DNA of 37,632 bases from an uncultured Methylibium sp. (GTDB taxonomy: Bacteria; Pseudomonadota; Gammaproteobacteria; Burkholderiales; Burkholderiaceae_C), in contig NZ_CADEFR010000001.1 of NCBI RefSeq assembly GCF_902826655.1, positions 183,398 to 221,029 of the forward strand, written 5' to 3'. The notes under the pieces are model-generated. The model was not told the DNA's origin, did not search any database, and worked only from the letters and a program-made list of their open reading frames with translations. The translations under genes were made by a program, and so were the position numbers. Positions 23,189 through 32,644 of the stretch are shown piece after piece. Numbering within the stretch: the stretch's first letter is position 1; each line of letters begins with the position of its first letter.

Positions 23189-25276
23189 ATGAGCAGCACC
23201 AGCAACCGCCTTCCGGCGGGTGACCCCACTTCCCGCGGCACGGTCCAGCCGCTGCCGCCGCGCGGCCCGGTCTCGCTGCGCGAGGCCGGCCAGCACGCCC
23301 ATCGCATCCTCGACGCGGTGCGCCTGCGCGCGACCGAGGACGACGACGTGATGGCGCGGTCCTGGACGCGCTGCCTGGAACAGCATCGCCTGCACCCGGA
23401 CCGCCCGCGCCACCCGTCGGTGGTCATACCGGCCGAGCTGGCGCAGCGGCAGTCGCGCCTGGCCGACGTGATCGACTGCGCGCGCTACGAGATGGCGACG
23501 CTGTACCAGCAGCTGGCCGATACCGAGTCGGCCGTGGTACTGACCGACACCGATGGCGTGATCCTGCACATGGTCGCTTCGCCCGCGTTCGCCGAGGACG
23601 TGACGCCGCTCGGCTTTCATGTGGGCGCGGTGTGGAGCGAGGCCGAGGCCGGCACCAACGGCATGGGCACCTGCCTGGTCGCGGCCAGCCCCGTGGCCGT
23701 GCGGCGCGAGGACCACTTCTTCACCCAGCTGACCTCGCTGACCTGCTCGGCCGTGCCGGTGTTCGACCCGCAGGGCCAGATGACGGCCGTGCTGGACGTG
23801 ACCAGCCGCTCGAGCCTGCAGCAGCAGCACTCGCTGGTGCTGCTGGGCATGACGGCGCAGATGATCGAGAACCGCCTGCTCGAACTTCGCCACCCCGAGG
23901 CCCACCTGCTGCACTTCCACAGCCGGCCCGAGTTCGTCTACACGCTGCACGAAGGCAAGCTCGCGCTCGACGAGGAAGGCCGCATCCTGGCCGGCAACCG
24001 CAGCGCGCTGTTCCAGCTGGGCCTGCGCTCGGTGGCCGAGCTGCGGGCGCGACGGCTCGACGAACTCTTCCACACGCGGCTCGACGACATCGTGCAGCGT
24101 TGCCAGCGCAGCGCCTTCCATCCGGTGGTGAGCTTCGGGGCGCAGGGCCAGAGCCGCTTCTTCGTGGTGGCGCGCCCGCCGGCGTCGGAGATCGAGGCGC
24201 ACGAGCTGCGCGGCGGCGGCCTGGCAGGTCTGGCGCCGACGGCGCGCTCGCGCAGCCTGCCCTCGCGCGCCGAGCCGCGGCGCGACATGACGCCGACCCC
24301 GGGCACGGCGCGCAGCGTCGGCGAGCCGCGCCTGGCCGGCCCGCTGGACCAGGCCCGTCGCGCCATCGCCCGCGACATCCCGGTGCTGCTGCACGGCGAG
24401 ACCGGCTCCGGCAAGGAGGTCTTCGCCCGCGCGCTGCATGCCGCCAGCCCCAAGGCGGCCGGCGCCTTCGTCGCGGTCAACTGCGCCAGCCTGCCCGAGA
24501 CGCTGATCGAGGCCGAGCTGTTCGGCTACCGCGCCGGCGCCTTCACCGGCGCGCTGCGCAGCGGCCGGCGCGGCAAGGTGCTGGAAGCCGATCGCGGCAC
24601 GCTCTTCCTCGACGAGATCGGCGACATGCCGCTGCCGCTGCAGGCGCGGCTGCTGCGCGTGCTCGACGAACGCCGGGTCACGCCGCTGGGCGCCGAGGAG
24701 ACGGTCGAGGTCGACTTCCAGCTCGTCAGCGCCAGCCACCACCCGCTGGCGCAGATGGTGGCCGAGGGACGCTTCCGCGAGGACCTGTACTACCGCCTGT
24801 GCGGCTTCGAGGTGCAGCTGCCGCCGCTGCGCGAGCGCAGCGACAAGCGCGCGCTGATCGAGGACCTGCTGGCCCAGGAGTCCAGCGGCACGGCCCGCTT
24901 GTCGCCGCAGGCGCAGGCCGCGCTCGAGGCCCATCCCTGGCCCGGCAACGTGCGCCAGCTGCGCCACGTGCTGCGCACGGCGCTGGCGCTGGTCGGCGAC
25001 GACGGGCTGATCGGCAGCGCCGAGCTGGTCTCGCTGCGCGCGGCGGGTCGCCCGACGACCCCGGCCGCCGCGGCCGATGCCACCAGCGCCGACAATGGCG
25101 AGGCTCCGGCCCTGCCGCCGATGAACCCGATCCAGGCCAAGGAGCGCGAGGTCCTGCTGCAGCTGCTCGAGGACCACCGTTGGAACGTGAGCAATGTCGC
25201 CAAGGCGCTCGATGTCAGCCGCAACACCCTCTACCGCAAGCTCCACAAGCTGCACATCGCCCTCTCCCACGCTTGA
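23189..25276 (+). CDS. Sigma-54-dependent transcriptional activator, AcoR-like
   Basis: 695 residues in the AcoR-type layout: an N-terminal GAF-like sensor region (about 70-240, with WSEAEAGTNGMGTCLVAASP), a PAS-like segment (about 250-340), an AAA+ domain and a Fis-type helix-turn-helix. The AAA+ domain has Walker A GETGSGKE (403-410), the sigma-54 contact loop GAFTGA (450-455), Walker B GTLFLDEIGDMPL and an arginine-finger region FREDLYYRL. The HTH is NVSNVAKALDVSRNTLYRKL. With GAFTGA intact, it should activate sigma-54 promoters, of which good candidates lie within this island. The ligand is unknown. AAGGGGA lies before the ATG. It may be cotranscribed with dmrB, but a repeat element separates the two. 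Confidence 0.95.
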   Translation: MSSTSNRLPAGDPTSRGTVQPLPPRGPVSLREAGQHAHRILDAVRLRATEDDDVMARSWTRCLEQHRLHPDRPRHPSVVIPAELAQRQSRLADVIDCARYEMATLYQQLADTESAVVLTDTDGVILHMVASPAFAEDVTPLGFHVGAVWSEAEAGTNGMGTCLVAASPVAVRREDHFFTQLTSLTCSAVPVFDPQGQMTAVLDVTSRSSLQQQHSLVLLGMTAQMIENRLLELRHPEAHLLHFHSRPEFVYTLHEGKLALDEEGRILAGNRSALFQLGLRSVAELRARRLDELFHTRLDDIVQRCQRSAFHPVVSFGAQGQSRFFVVARPPASEIEAHELRGGGLAGLAPTARSRSLPSRAEPRRDMTPTPGTARSVGEPRLAGPLDQARRAIARDIPVLLHGETGSGKEVFARALHAASPKAAGAFVAVNCASLPETLIEAELFGYRAGAFTGALRSGRRGKVLEADRGTLFLDEIGDMPLPLQARLLRVLDERRVTPLGAEETVEVDFQLVSASHHPLAQMVAEGRFREDLYYRLCGFEVQLPPLRERSDKRALIEDLLAQESSGTARLSPQAQAALEAHPWPGNVRQLRHVLRTALALVGDDGLIGSAELVSLRAAGRPTTPAAAADATSADNGEAPALPPMNPIQAKEREVLLQLLEDHRWNVSNVAKALDVSRNTLYRKLHKLHIALSHA

Positions 25277-25279
25277 CCG

Positions 25280-25353
25280 CCCCGTTGCGGCTTCGCCGCT
25301 CCCCCCAGGGGGCGCCGCTGGCGGCCCGGCGGAGCCGGATCCGCGGCGGCCGC
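25280..25353 (+). repeat. Dispersed intergenic palindromic repeat, copy 1
   Basis: About 74 bases starting CCCCGTTGCGGCTTCGCCGC and ending GCGGCGGCCGC. It contains the hairpins GCGGC-TTC-GCCGC and CCCCC/GGGGG. A nearly identical copy lies inverted at 33754-33829. It fills the gap between the activator gene and dmrB. Similar elements are, from memory, frequent between genes in Burkholderiales. Confidence 0.8.
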
Positions 25354-25355
25354 TG

Positions 25356-25994
25356 GTGGGGGACGAAGCCCGTCGGTGGGCGGCCGACTATGGCGACGAG
25401 CACGCGCCGGCCAGCGAGGACGCGCCGGGCTCGCGCTTCGCCTGGTGCGTGACCGGCTCGGGGCACTACCTCGAGGAGTCGATGGCGCTGGCGCAGCGGC
25501 TGCCGCAGGTCGACCTGTTCCTGTCGGCCGCGGCCGACGAGGTGCTGCCGCTGTACGGCATGCGGCTCGAGTGGCTGCGCGAGCGCTTCCGCGTGTTCCG
25601 CGACAAGAGCGCCAGCTCGGTGCCGGTCGGGCGTCTTTACGCCGAGGCCTATCACACGGTGGTCATTGCGCCGGCCACCAGCAACACCGTCGCCAAGTGC
25701 GCCTACGGGTTGAGCGACACGCTGCCGACCAACCTGTTCGCGCAGGCCGGCAAGCTGGGCGTGCCCAGCCTGGTGTTCGCCTGCGACACCGAGCCGGTGG
25801 TCGTGACCAAGGCGCCGCGCAGCCACGCCACCGAGTGGCTGACGCTGCGCCCGCGGCGCATCGAGCTCGACAACGTCGAGCGCCTGCGCGCGATCGACTT
25901 CTGCACGGTGCTGACCTCGCCGGCCGAACTGGAGGCCGCGCTCGACGCGCGCCTGCAGACGCTGAAGCTCGCATGGAACGCATCGTCTTCCTGA
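25356..25994 (+). CDS. dmrB: Dihydromethanopterin reductase, flavoprotein type (DmrB)
   Basis: 212 residues of the FMN-binding HFCD/flavoprotein fold: RFAWCVTGSGHYLEESM at the N-terminus and APATSNTVAKCAYGLSDTLPTNLFAQAGK around the flavin. The homologue from Paraburkholderia xenovorans reduces dihydromethanopterin to H4MPT, the last step of cofactor synthesis. The start is uncertain. No ATG fits; GTG at 25356, just after the repeat element, gives an N-terminus of about 27 residues before the first conserved strand. Upstream in-frame sequence runs through the repeat and is unlikely to be coding. Its 3' end overlaps the next gene by 22 bases. Confidence 0.87.
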   Translation: MGDEARRWAADYGDEHAPASEDAPGSRFAWCVTGSGHYLEESMALAQRLPQVDLFLSAAADEVLPLYGMRLEWLRERFRVFRDKSASSVPVGRLYAEAYHTVVIAPATSNTVAKCAYGLSDTLPTNLFAQAGKLGVPSLVFACDTEPVVVTKAPRSHATEWLTLRPRRIELDNVERLRAIDFCTVLTSPAELEAALDARLQTLKLAWNASSS

Positions 25995-27364
25995 CCGGCC
26001 GGCTCGCGCAGGCCAACCTGGAGCGCGTGCTCGCGAGCATCCAGCCGCCCGCCTTCGCCTACGAGGTGCGCGAGATCGGCCTGCAGGTCGCCGCGCTGAT
26101 GACGGCCGACATGATCCGGCGGCGCGTGGCCCCGCCCGTGGCGGCGGATCGCATCATCGTCCCCGGCCGCTGCCGCGGCGACGTCGAAGGCCTGCGCGAT
26201 CACTTCGGCCTCCCGGTGCAGCGCGGCCCCGAGGAGCTGAAGGACCTGCCGCGCTTCTTCGACCGGGAGGCCGCACCGATCGCGCTCGACGAGTACCGCG
26301 TCGCGATCTTCGCCGAGATCGTCGACGCGCCGCGGCTCAGCGTCGAGCAGGTCGTCGAGCGCGCGCGCGCCTACGCCGCCGACGGCGCCAACGTCATCGA
26401 CATCGGCTGCCTGCCGGCCACGCCCTTCCCGCATCTGGAAGATTGCGTGAAGGCGGTCAAGGCCGCCGGGCTGGAGGTCAGCGTCGACTCGATGCTGACC
26501 GACGAGCTGCTGCGCGGCGGTCGCGCCGGCGCCGACTACCTGCTGAGCCTCAAGGCCAGCACGCTGTGGGTCGCCGACGAGGTCGAGGCGGTGCCGGTGC
26601 TGATCGCCGAGGACCAGTCGGACATGGCGACGCTGTACACCGCCATCGAGGCGATGGAAGCGCGCGGCAAGCCCTACCTCGCCGACCCCATCCTCGACCC
26701 CATCCCCTTCGGCTTCACGAGCTCGATCGTGCGCTACCACGCGCTGCGCGCGCGCTTCCCGGAGGCGCCGATCATGATGGGCATCGGCAACGTCACCGAG
26801 CTGACCGAGGCCGACACCAGCGGCATCAACGCGCTGCTGTTCGGCCTGTGCGCCGAGCTCGACGTGGCCGCGGTGCTGACCACCGAGGTCAGCCGCCATG
26901 CGCGGCGCGCGGTCGCCGAGGCCGACGTCGCGCGCCGCGTGATGCACGCCGCCGCCCGCCACAACCAGCTGCCCAAGGGACTGAGCGACGCGCTGATGAC
27001 CGCGCACGACAAGCGCCCCTTCCCCGACACGCCCGAGGAGATCGCGGCCACCGCGCTTCAGGTCAAGGACCCGAACTTCCGGGTGCAGGTCGCGGCCGAC
27101 GGCCTGCATGTCTACAACCGCGACGGCGTGCGGCGCGCGCAGGACGCCTTCGCGCTGTGGCCGCAGCTCGGTCTGGAGGACGACGCGGCGCACGCCTTCT
27201 ACATGGGCGTCGAGCTGGCGCGCGCCGAGATCGCCTTCAAGCTGGGCAAGCGCTATGTGCAGGACCAGCCGCTGGACTGGGGCGTGGCGGTGCGGCGCGA
27301 GCGTGAAGACACCGACGGCTGGTGCGCCCCCGGCAGCACGCTGACCCACAAGAAGGCCTCATGA
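25973..27364 (+). CDS. DHPS-like DUF6513 protein of the H4MPT island
   Basis: 463 residues. The N-terminal 110 residues form a separate alpha/beta domain (ERIVFLTGRLAQANLERVL, ADRIIVPGRCRGDVEGL). A TIM-barrel with dihydropteroate-synthase features follows: ARAYAADGANVIDIGC, GLEVSVDSMLTDELLR and YLADPILDPIPFGFTSSI. DHPS condenses a pterin diphosphate with an aminobenzoate. In H4MPT synthesis the equivalent joins the pterin to beta-RFA-phosphate, and this protein is the obvious candidate for that step (inference from fold and context). It overlaps dmrB by 22 bases, and its stop overlaps the next start as ATGA, so expression is tightly linked. Confidence 0.88.
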   Translation: MERIVFLTGRLAQANLERVLASIQPPAFAYEVREIGLQVAALMTADMIRRRVAPPVAADRIIVPGRCRGDVEGLRDHFGLPVQRGPEELKDLPRFFDREAAPIALDEYRVAIFAEIVDAPRLSVEQVVERARAYAADGANVIDIGCLPATPFPHLEDCVKAVKAAGLEVSVDSMLTDELLRGGRAGADYLLSLKASTLWVADEVEAVPVLIAEDQSDMATLYTAIEAMEARGKPYLADPILDPIPFGFTSSIVRYHALRARFPEAPIMMGIGNVTELTEADTSGINALLFGLCAELDVAAVLTTEVSRHARRAVAEADVARRVMHAAARHNQLPKGLSDALMTAHDKRPFPDTPEEIAATALQVKDPNFRVQVAADGLHVYNRDGVRRAQDAFALWPQLGLEDDAAHAFYMGVELARAEIAFKLGKRYVQDQPLDWGVAVRREREDTDGWCAPGSTLTHKKAS

Positions 27365-27954
27365 ACGACCAGATCTTCGAGGCGGTGATCATCACCGTCG
27401 ATGCCGACGGGACGGCGCACGTCGCACCCTTCGGCGTGCGCTATCGCGGCGCGCAGGTCGTGCTCATGCCCTTCAAGCCCAGCGCGACGCTCGACAACAT
27501 CCGCGCCACCGGCCATGCCGTGCTGAACCTGACGACCGACACGCGCGTGTTCGCCAGCAGCGTGTGCGCACGCTGGCTCGGCGCGGCGCCCTTCGGCACG
27601 CCGCCGCTCGTTCCGACGAACCGCCTCCCCGGCCTGCGCCTGGCCGGCGCGCTGGCCCACAGCGAGCTCGAACTCGTCGCCGACGACGCGCATGCCGAAC
27701 GGCCGACGCTGACCCTGGCGCGCGCGCTCGACGTGACGCACGCGCCCTTCCCCGGCTTCAACCGCGCGCAGGCCGCGGTGGTCGAGGGCGCCGTGCTGGT
27801 GAGCCGCCTGCACATGCTGCCGGCCGACAAGGTCGATGGCGAGATGGCCTACCTGCAGATCGCGATCGACAAGACCGCCGGTCCCGACGAGCGCGAAGCC
27901 TGGGGCTGGCTGCAGCAGGCGGTCAGGCAGCATCGCGAGGGCGCGGCGCGATGA
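27361..27954 (+). CDS. DUF447 flavin-reductase-fold protein of the C1 island
   Basis: 197 residues beginning MNDQIFEAVIITVDADGTAH, with APFGVRYRGAQVVLMPFKPS, LDNIRATGHAVLNLTTDTRVF and FPGFNRAQAAVVEGAVLVSR. These are marks of DUF447, a split-barrel flavin-binding family present in methanogens and H4MPT-containing bacteria (Orf7 of the Methylorubrum C1 island, from memory). The reaction is unknown to me. It is coupled at both ends by ATGA overlaps, to the DHPS-like gene and to mfnB, which puts it firmly in the cofactor-synthesis operon. Confidence 0.87.
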   Translation: MNDQIFEAVIITVDADGTAHVAPFGVRYRGAQVVLMPFKPSATLDNIRATGHAVLNLTTDTRVFASSVCARWLGAAPFGTPPLVPTNRLPGLRLAGALAHSELELVADDAHAERPTLTLARALDVTHAPFPGFNRAQAAVVEGAVLVSRLHMLPADKVDGEMAYLQIAIDKTAGPDEREAWGWLQQAVRQHREGAAR

Positions 27955-28643
27955 AGCTGCTGGTCAGCGTGCGCGATGTCGACGAGGCCCTGGCCGCCGC
28001 GTCGGCCGGCGCGGACTTCATCGACCTGAAGGAGCCACGCGCGGGCGCGCTCGGCGCCCTGCCGCCGGCGACGATCCGCGCCGTGGTGGCGGCGCTGCGG
28101 CGGCGCCATCCGGGACGGCCGGTCAGCGCGACCGTCGGCGACTTCGCGCCTCACGAGGTGGACGCGGTCCTGGAGCGTGTCGACCTCACGGCGGCCTGCG
28201 GCGTCGACTACGTGAAGGTCGGTGTCGCGCCCGGCGCGCACGCACTGCTGGCCCGGCTTGCGCTGCGACGCGAGGCCATCGTCCCGGTGTTCATCACCGA
28301 CGCGGGGGTCGACGCCGCGCTGATCTCGGCCGCGTGCGAAGGCCCGTTCCCGGCGCTGATGCTCGACACCGCCGACAAGCTGCAGGGCAGCCTGCTCGAG
28401 CGCCTCGACGACGCGCCCTTGCGGCGCTTCGTCGAGCAGGTCCGCCGTCACGGCAAGCTGTCGGGGCTGGCCGGTGCGCTGCGCGCCGCCGACCTGCCGC
28501 GGCTGCAGGCGCTGGCACCGGACTTCGCCGGCTTTCGCAGCGCCGTCTGCGACGGGGCACGGACCGGCGCCCTGGACGCGGCACGCGTCGAGCGGCTCGC
28601 CGCGGCGCTGACGTGGCCGGCGAACGAGGCTGCGCCGGCCTGA
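27951..28643 (+). CDS. mfnB: (5-formylfuran-3-yl)methyl phosphate synthase
   Basis: 230 residues of the MfnB (DUF556) family. MfnB makes the furan ring of methanofuran/methylofuran from two molecules of glyceraldehyde 3-phosphate. The Schiff-base Lys in DLKEPRAGALGALPP is residue 27, the same number as in the Methanocaldococcus enzyme. Further active-site lysines appear in VDYVKVG (K89) and LDTADKLQGSLL. The start overlaps the DUF447 stop as ATGA, with GAGGGC upstream. It appears to end this operon, because the next gene converges 10 bases away. Confidence 0.93.
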   Translation: MKLLVSVRDVDEALAAASAGADFIDLKEPRAGALGALPPATIRAVVAALRRRHPGRPVSATVGDFAPHEVDAVLERVDLTAACGVDYVKVGVAPGAHALLARLALRREAIVPVFITDAGVDAALISAACEGPFPALMLDTADKLQGSLLERLDDAPLRRFVEQVRRHGKLSGLAGALRAADLPRLQALAPDFAGFRSAVCDGARTGALDAARVERLAAALTWPANEAAPA

Positions 28644-28653
28644 GCCCGGCCGC

Positions 28654-28950
28654 TCAGCGCGCGCCGACCGCGCGCAGCCCGGCCTGGCGAACGCGATCGA
28701 CCTCGGCCGCGGTCCAGGTCGCCTCCTGGCGGCCGCGCTCCAGCAGCCCGAGGCGCCGGGCCTCGTCGACCTCGGCGCGCAGTTGCTCGCAGGGCGTGCA
28801 GGTCACGGCCGGCAGGGCGCGGGCCATCGCCACGCGCGGCGCCGGCAGCGCCATGCCGAGCTCCATCTCGGCCGCGCTCGGCGCGGCGTGAGCCGCCGCG
28901 GCGGCCAGCAGGCCGGCGGCCGCAAGAAGAAGGCGTCGGGTCGTCGTCAT
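28654..28950 (-). CDS. Small exported protein with a CxxC motif
   Basis: 98 residues behind AGGAG. A clear signal peptide (TTTRRLLLAAAGLLAAAAAH, cleavage near AHA-A) sends it to the periplasm. The mature part of about 75 residues has CTPC followed by a charged helix (EQLRAEVDEARRLG) and AEVDRVRQAG near the end, somewhat like the DUF4148-type exported proteins common in Burkholderiales. CxxC could bind a metal or be redox-active. It is divergent from an OmpR/CusS-type two-component system with a 145-base gap, so it may be that system's target (inference). It converges on mfnB. Confidence 0.72.
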   Translation of the reverse strand: MTTTRRLLLAAAGLLAAAAAHAAPSAAEMELGMALPAPRVAMARALPAVTCTPCEQLRAEVDEARRLGLLERGRQEATWTAAEVDRVRQAGLRAVGAR

Positions 28951-29095
28951 CGTGATCTCCTGGTGGTGTCGGAAAGTCGACGCCGTGAAATCTAGGCAGG
29001 CCACCGCACAAGGCCCCGACGCGCGGATGACGGTTCCGTAATCCCTGCCGCCGCCGCGTCGGCGGACAATCGGCACGAGTCCCACCGACCCTGCC

Positions 29096-29782
29096 ATGGC
29101 ACGACTGCTGATCATCGAGGACGAGGCCAAGGCCGCCGACTACCTGCAGCGCGGGCTGACCGAGAACGGCCACGTGGTCGACGTCGCGCGCGACGGCATC
29201 GAGGGCCGCCACCTGGCGAGCGAGGGCCGCTACGAACTGGTGCTGCTGGACGTGATGCTGCCGGGGCTCGACGGCTTCGAGGTGCTGAAGGCGATCCGCG
29301 CCCGCGGCCAGCTGCCGGTGCTGATGCTGACGGCGCGCGAGCGCGTCGAGGACCGCGTGCGCGGCCTGCAGGACGGTGCCGACGACTACCTGGTCAAGCC
29401 CTTCGCCTTCTCGGAGCTGCTGGCGCGGGTCGGCGCGCTGCTGCGGCGCAGTGCCGGTCCCGCCGCCGGGCCGCCGACCTCGTGGCGGCTGGCCGACCTG
29501 GAGCTCGACCTCGAACGCCGCCGCGTGCAGCGCGCCGGCAAGCGCATCGAGCTCAGCGCCAAGGAGTTCCAGCTGCTGACGCTGCTGCTGCGGCGGCGCG
29601 GCCAGATCCTGTCGCGCACGACGCTGGCCGAGCAGGTCTGGAACATGAACTTCGACTCGGGCACCAACCTGGTCGAGGTCGCGGTGCGCCGGCTGCGCGC
29701 CAAGCTCGACGACCCCTTCATGCCCAAGCTGCTGCACACGGTGCGCGGCATGGGCTACGTGCTCGAGGATCGCAGCGCATGA
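29096..29782 (+). CDS. OmpR-family response regulator (CusR/CopR-like)
   Basis: 228 residues. The receiver domain shows EDE at residues 8-10, the phosphoacceptor Asp in [10 protein letters not shown], Thr in LMLTARE and Lys in YLVKPFAF. The winged-helix DNA-binding domain is of the OmpR type ([49 protein letters not shown]). The N-terminus and the linker resemble heavy-metal regulators such as CusR and CopR. Its stop overlaps the kinase start as ATGA. No C1-specific feature is seen; the pair looks like an insertion within the island. Confidence 0.95.
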   Translation: MARLLIIEDEAKAADYLQRGLTENGHVVDVARDGIEGRHLASEGRYELVLLDVMLPGLDGFEVLKAIRARGQLPVLMLTARERVEDRVRGLQDGADDYLVKPFAFSELLARVGALLRRSAGPAAGPPTSWRLADLELDLERRRVQRAGKRIELSAKEFQLLTLLLRRRGQILSRTTLAEQVWNMNFDSGTNLVEVAVRRLRAKLDDPFMPKLLHTVRGMGYVLEDRSA

Positions 29783-31215
29783 AGCCGCTCGACCGCAGCA
29801 CCTGCCCGTACTCGATCGGGCGACGGCTCTCCTGGAAGCTCGCCGGGCTGGCGGCCGTGGGGCTGTCGCTGCTGGGCCTGCTGGTCTTCTTCGCGGTGCG
29901 CATGCAGGTCGCGCAGGCCCAGCAGCACCTGATGGACCTGCGCGTGCAGAAGGTGCTGGACATCGCCCGCAAGGCCGCCGCCGACGGCGCCGATCCGGCC
30001 GAGCGCGCCGCCGCCTACGCGATGCGCCGCAGCGGCACGCGCCTGGAGATCACCGATGCGCGCGGCGCCCGGGTCTACCGCGACCCGGACCAGCCGCCCT
30101 TCGTGCTGTCGCCGCACGTGGTCGAGCGTCGCTTCGAGGCCCGACTCGGCACGGCGCTGCCCGAGCCGCTGCGCTTTCACCTAGTGGTCGACGCGCACGA
30201 CGACGCCGAGCTGCTGCACCGGCTGGGACTGATCCTCGCGGTGGTCGTGCCGGTCGGTACGCTGGCGATCGGCGTCGCGGCGCTGGTCACGGTGCGCCGC
30301 GGCCTGGCGCCCCTGCGCGAGCTGGCGCGCCAGACGCGCGAGATCCAGCCCGACCAGCTGGGCAGCCGCCTCGTGCTGGCGCCGCCGGTCGAGGAGCTGC
30401 AGCCCTGGGTCGACCAGTTCAACGCCATGCTCGAGCGGCTGGAGCGCGCCTACCTGCAGCTGGAGAACTTCAACGCCGACGTCGCGCACGAGCTGCGCAC
30501 GCCGCTGGCCAACCTGATCGGCCAGACCGAGGTCTCGCTGTCGCGCGAGCGGGCGGCCTCCGACATGCGCGAGACGCTGCAGTCCAACCTCGAGGAGCTG
30601 CAGCGCCTGTCGACGCTGGTGCACGACATGCTGTTCCTGTCGCGCGCCGACCGCGGCGTCGGCGCGCGCCGCGGCGCGACGCGCAGCCTGGCCACGCTGC
30701 TGTCCGAGGTGGCCGAGTTCCACGAGGCCGCGCTCGACGAGCGCGGCCTGCGCGTGCAGGTCGACGGCGATGCGCAGGTCGCGGTGGACGAGGGCCTGGT
30801 CAAGCGCGCGGTGTCCAACCTGCTGGACAACGCGACGCGCTTCGCCGAGGCCGGCTCGACGCTGAAGATCGTGATCGAGAGCCCCGAGCCCGCGGCCGCG
30901 GTGCGGATCACGGTCGAGAACCGCGGCGCGGCGATCGCCCCCGAGCACCTGCCGCGGCTCTTCGACCGCTTCTTCCGCGTCGACTCGTCGCGACCCGACG
31001 GCGGTTCGCACCACGGCCTGGGCCTGGCGATCGTCGCGGCGATCGCGCGCATGCACGAGGGCCGCACGCAGGCGACGTCGAGCGAGGGGCTGACGCGCAT
31101 CGGCTTCGAGCTCGCGCCGCAGGCGCCGCGCACGCGACCGCCGGTGCACGAGCCGCCGGGCACGGCCGATGCGCCCGGCCACCGCGGCGCGGCCGGTGCC
31201 GCGCAGGCCGCCTAG
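29779..31215 (+). CDS. CusS-type sensor histidine kinase
   Basis: 478 residues. Membrane helices at about 22-42 and 149-170 flank a periplasmic domain of about 105 residues that is short for the heavy-metal sensor family. HAMP follows ([14 protein letters not shown]), then HisKA with the phospho-His in [17 protein letters not shown], the N box [10 protein letters not shown], a G1-like NRGAAI and the G2 box [17 protein letters not shown]. The canonical DNG of the G1 box reads ENRGA, which is common in this family. A Pro/Ala-rich tail of about 30 residues ends the protein. It is coupled to the response regulator by ATGA. The signal is probably a metal or envelope stress; the sequence does not say which. 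Confidence 0.93.
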   Translation: MKPLDRSTCPYSIGRRLSWKLAGLAAVGLSLLGLLVFFAVRMQVAQAQQHLMDLRVQKVLDIARKAAADGADPAERAAAYAMRRSGTRLEITDARGARVYRDPDQPPFVLSPHVVERRFEARLGTALPEPLRFHLVVDAHDDAELLHRLGLILAVVVPVGTLAIGVAALVTVRRGLAPLRELARQTREIQPDQLGSRLVLAPPVEELQPWVDQFNAMLERLERAYLQLENFNADVAHELRTPLANLIGQTEVSLSRERAASDMRETLQSNLEELQRLSTLVHDMLFLSRADRGVGARRGATRSLATLLSEVAEFHEAALDERGLRVQVDGDAQVAVDEGLVKRAVSNLLDNATRFAEAGSTLKIVIESPEPAAAVRITVENRGAAIAPEHLPRLFDRFFRVDSSRPDGGSHHGLGLAIVAAIARMHEGRTQATSSEGLTRIGFELAPQAPRTRPPVHEPPGTADAPGHRGAAGAAQAA

Positions 31216-31221
31216 GACGGT

Positions 31222-31968
31222 CTAGGCGCTTCGACGGTCGGACTCCCCGCGCTCCGCCCCGGTGCCTGCCGAGCCCTCGCGCAGCGCCAGCCAGGCGATC
31301 ACCCCCGACCCCAGGTCGACCAGAGCGTGCAGCACGATCGCCGGCCAGAGCGAGCCGAGGATCGCCACGACCAGCGTGAACAAGGCGCCGACGACTCCGG
31401 TGCGAAGCACACCGCTCCATCCCTGGTAGGCATGCGCGACCGCGAAGAACGGCAGGGACAGCGCCGCGGCGCCCCACCAGCCCAGCCACGGCGCGAAGAC
31501 CCAGACGAAGTAGCCGCGATACAGGAACTCCTCGCAGAACCCTGCGGTCAGCGACAGCCCACCGAACCAGTGCAGCTCCGTCCGCGTGTGCGGCAACACG
31601 GCGGCGAGCCCGCCGAGCTGCTGCCGCACGCTCGCCCTGGCGTCGGCGCTGCGGACCAGCGCCGCGACCGCATAGGCGTAGTACGCGGCCGGCAGCAGGC
31701 ACAAGGCGACCGCGGCCCACCAGCGCCAGCCCTCGGGCAGCACGAAGCCGAGCGACGCCCAGGACCGGTCGTTCGCCATCCACAGCGCCGCCCCGACGGC
31801 GACCAGCGGCCAGGCGCCGGCGATGACCAGCCTCCAGAGCCGCCGGCGGGCCTGCGCCGGGTCGGCCCGTGACTGGCGTCGGAACGCCGGCCAGAACACG
31901 AGGTAGTCCCAGGCCGGCAGGACGACGGCGAACAGCGCCACATAGAGCAGATCGGGGAGCGTCGGCAT
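31222..31968 (-). CDS. CPBP-family intramembrane metalloprotease
   Basis: 248 residues with about six hydrophobic segments. The CPBP (Abi/Rce1-like) signature is present: CEEFLYRGYFVW gives the EExxxR motif, followed by the His motifs FFAVAHAYQGW and IVLHALVDLGSG. Family members cleave prenylated or other membrane proteins or act in bacteriocin immunity; the substrate here is unknown. The gene converges on the sensor kinase with only 6 bases between stops and lies 67 bases downstream of mfnE on the same strand, so read-through from the mfn operon is possible. Confidence 0.9.
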   Translation of the reverse strand: MPTLPDLLYVALFAVVLPAWDYLVFWPAFRRQSRADPAQARRRLWRLVIAGAWPLVAVGAALWMANDRSWASLGFVLPEGWRWWAAVALCLLPAAYYAYAVAALVRSADARASVRQQLGGLAAVLPHTRTELHWFGGLSLTAGFCEEFLYRGYFVWVFAPWLGWWGAAALSLPFFAVAHAYQGWSGVLRTGVVGALFTLVVAILGSLWPAIVLHALVDLGSGVIAWLALREGSAGTGAERGESDRRSA

Positions 31969-32035
31969 GAAGACTCCGCATTCACTGTAGCCGCGCGCCG
32001 CAGGGCGCAGGCGGCTCCGATGCCCTCGGCAGGCC

Positions 32036-32644
32036 CTAGGCGGCGTACGGCCGGCAGCTCAGCGTGTCGTCGAGCAGCCGCGCGCGGGCTCGCGCCAGCT
32101 CGGCCTTGTGCAGCACCTCGATCGGGAAGGCGGCGCTGCGCGCCCGGGCCGCGAACTCGGTGTCCAGCACACCGGCCTCGCCCAGCTGGTCGAGCGACAG
32201 CGCCGGGTCGATGGCGCAGGACTTGACGACGATCAGGCGCTCGGCGTGCACGCGCTGCGCGAGCCACAGCGCCAGGCTGTCGGAGCTGACGCCCCAGTGC
32301 GTCAGCTCGCCGGCCTGCTGACGCAGCAGGTCCAGCGGCACCCACAGCGCCGGCTGGCCGCGGTGCAGGGCCTGGCGGATCTGCGCCTCGTCGGCAGCCG
32401 GCTGCAGCGCCGGGCAGAGTCCGCGCATCAGCATCGCCGTCTGCGCCATGCCCAGCACCGCCATGTTGTGGCCGGCCAGGTCGTCGACGCGCCACCAGGC
32501 CTGCGCCTCGCGCGCCTGGTCGGCGAAGGCACCGCCGCCGGGCACGACGATCACGCGCCCGCCGCCCAGCTCGGCCAGCAGGTCCAGCCAGGGCCGCAGC
32601 AGCGGATCGCGCGACAGGCTGCCGCCGAGCTTGACGACCCACAT
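32036..32644 (-). CDS. mfnE: MfnE-like amino-acid-kinase-fold protein (furan phosphate kinase)
   Basis: 202 residues of the amino acid kinase superfamily: VVKLGGSLSRDPLL at the N-terminus, VIVVPGGGAFADQAR, GVSSDSLALWLAQ and ERLIVVKSCAIDP. In methanogens MfnE phosphorylates [5-(aminomethyl)furan-3-yl]methyl phosphate to the diphosphate used in methanofuran assembly. The assignment rests on the family and on neighbours mfnF and mfnD. The start ATG shares a base with the mfnF stop (TGATG), so translation is coupled. The protein is at the short end for the superfamily, as is usual for this group. It may be the last mfn gene of this operon. Confidence 0.85.
   Translation of the reverse strand: MWVVKLGGSLSRDPLLRPWLDLLAELGGGRVIVVPGGGAFADQAREAQAWWRVDDLAGHNMAVLGMAQTAMLMRGLCPALQPAADEAQIRQALHRGQPALWVPLDLLRQQAGELTHWGVSSDSLALWLAQRVHAERLIVVKSCAIDPALSLDQLGEAGVLDTEFAARARSAAFPIEVLHKAELARARARLLDDTLSCRPYAA

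Noticed and set aside
25194-25355. N-terminal extension of dmrB upstream of 25356
   Set aside because: The frame runs through the activator gene's end and the dispersed repeat, and homologues start near RFAWCVTGSG.
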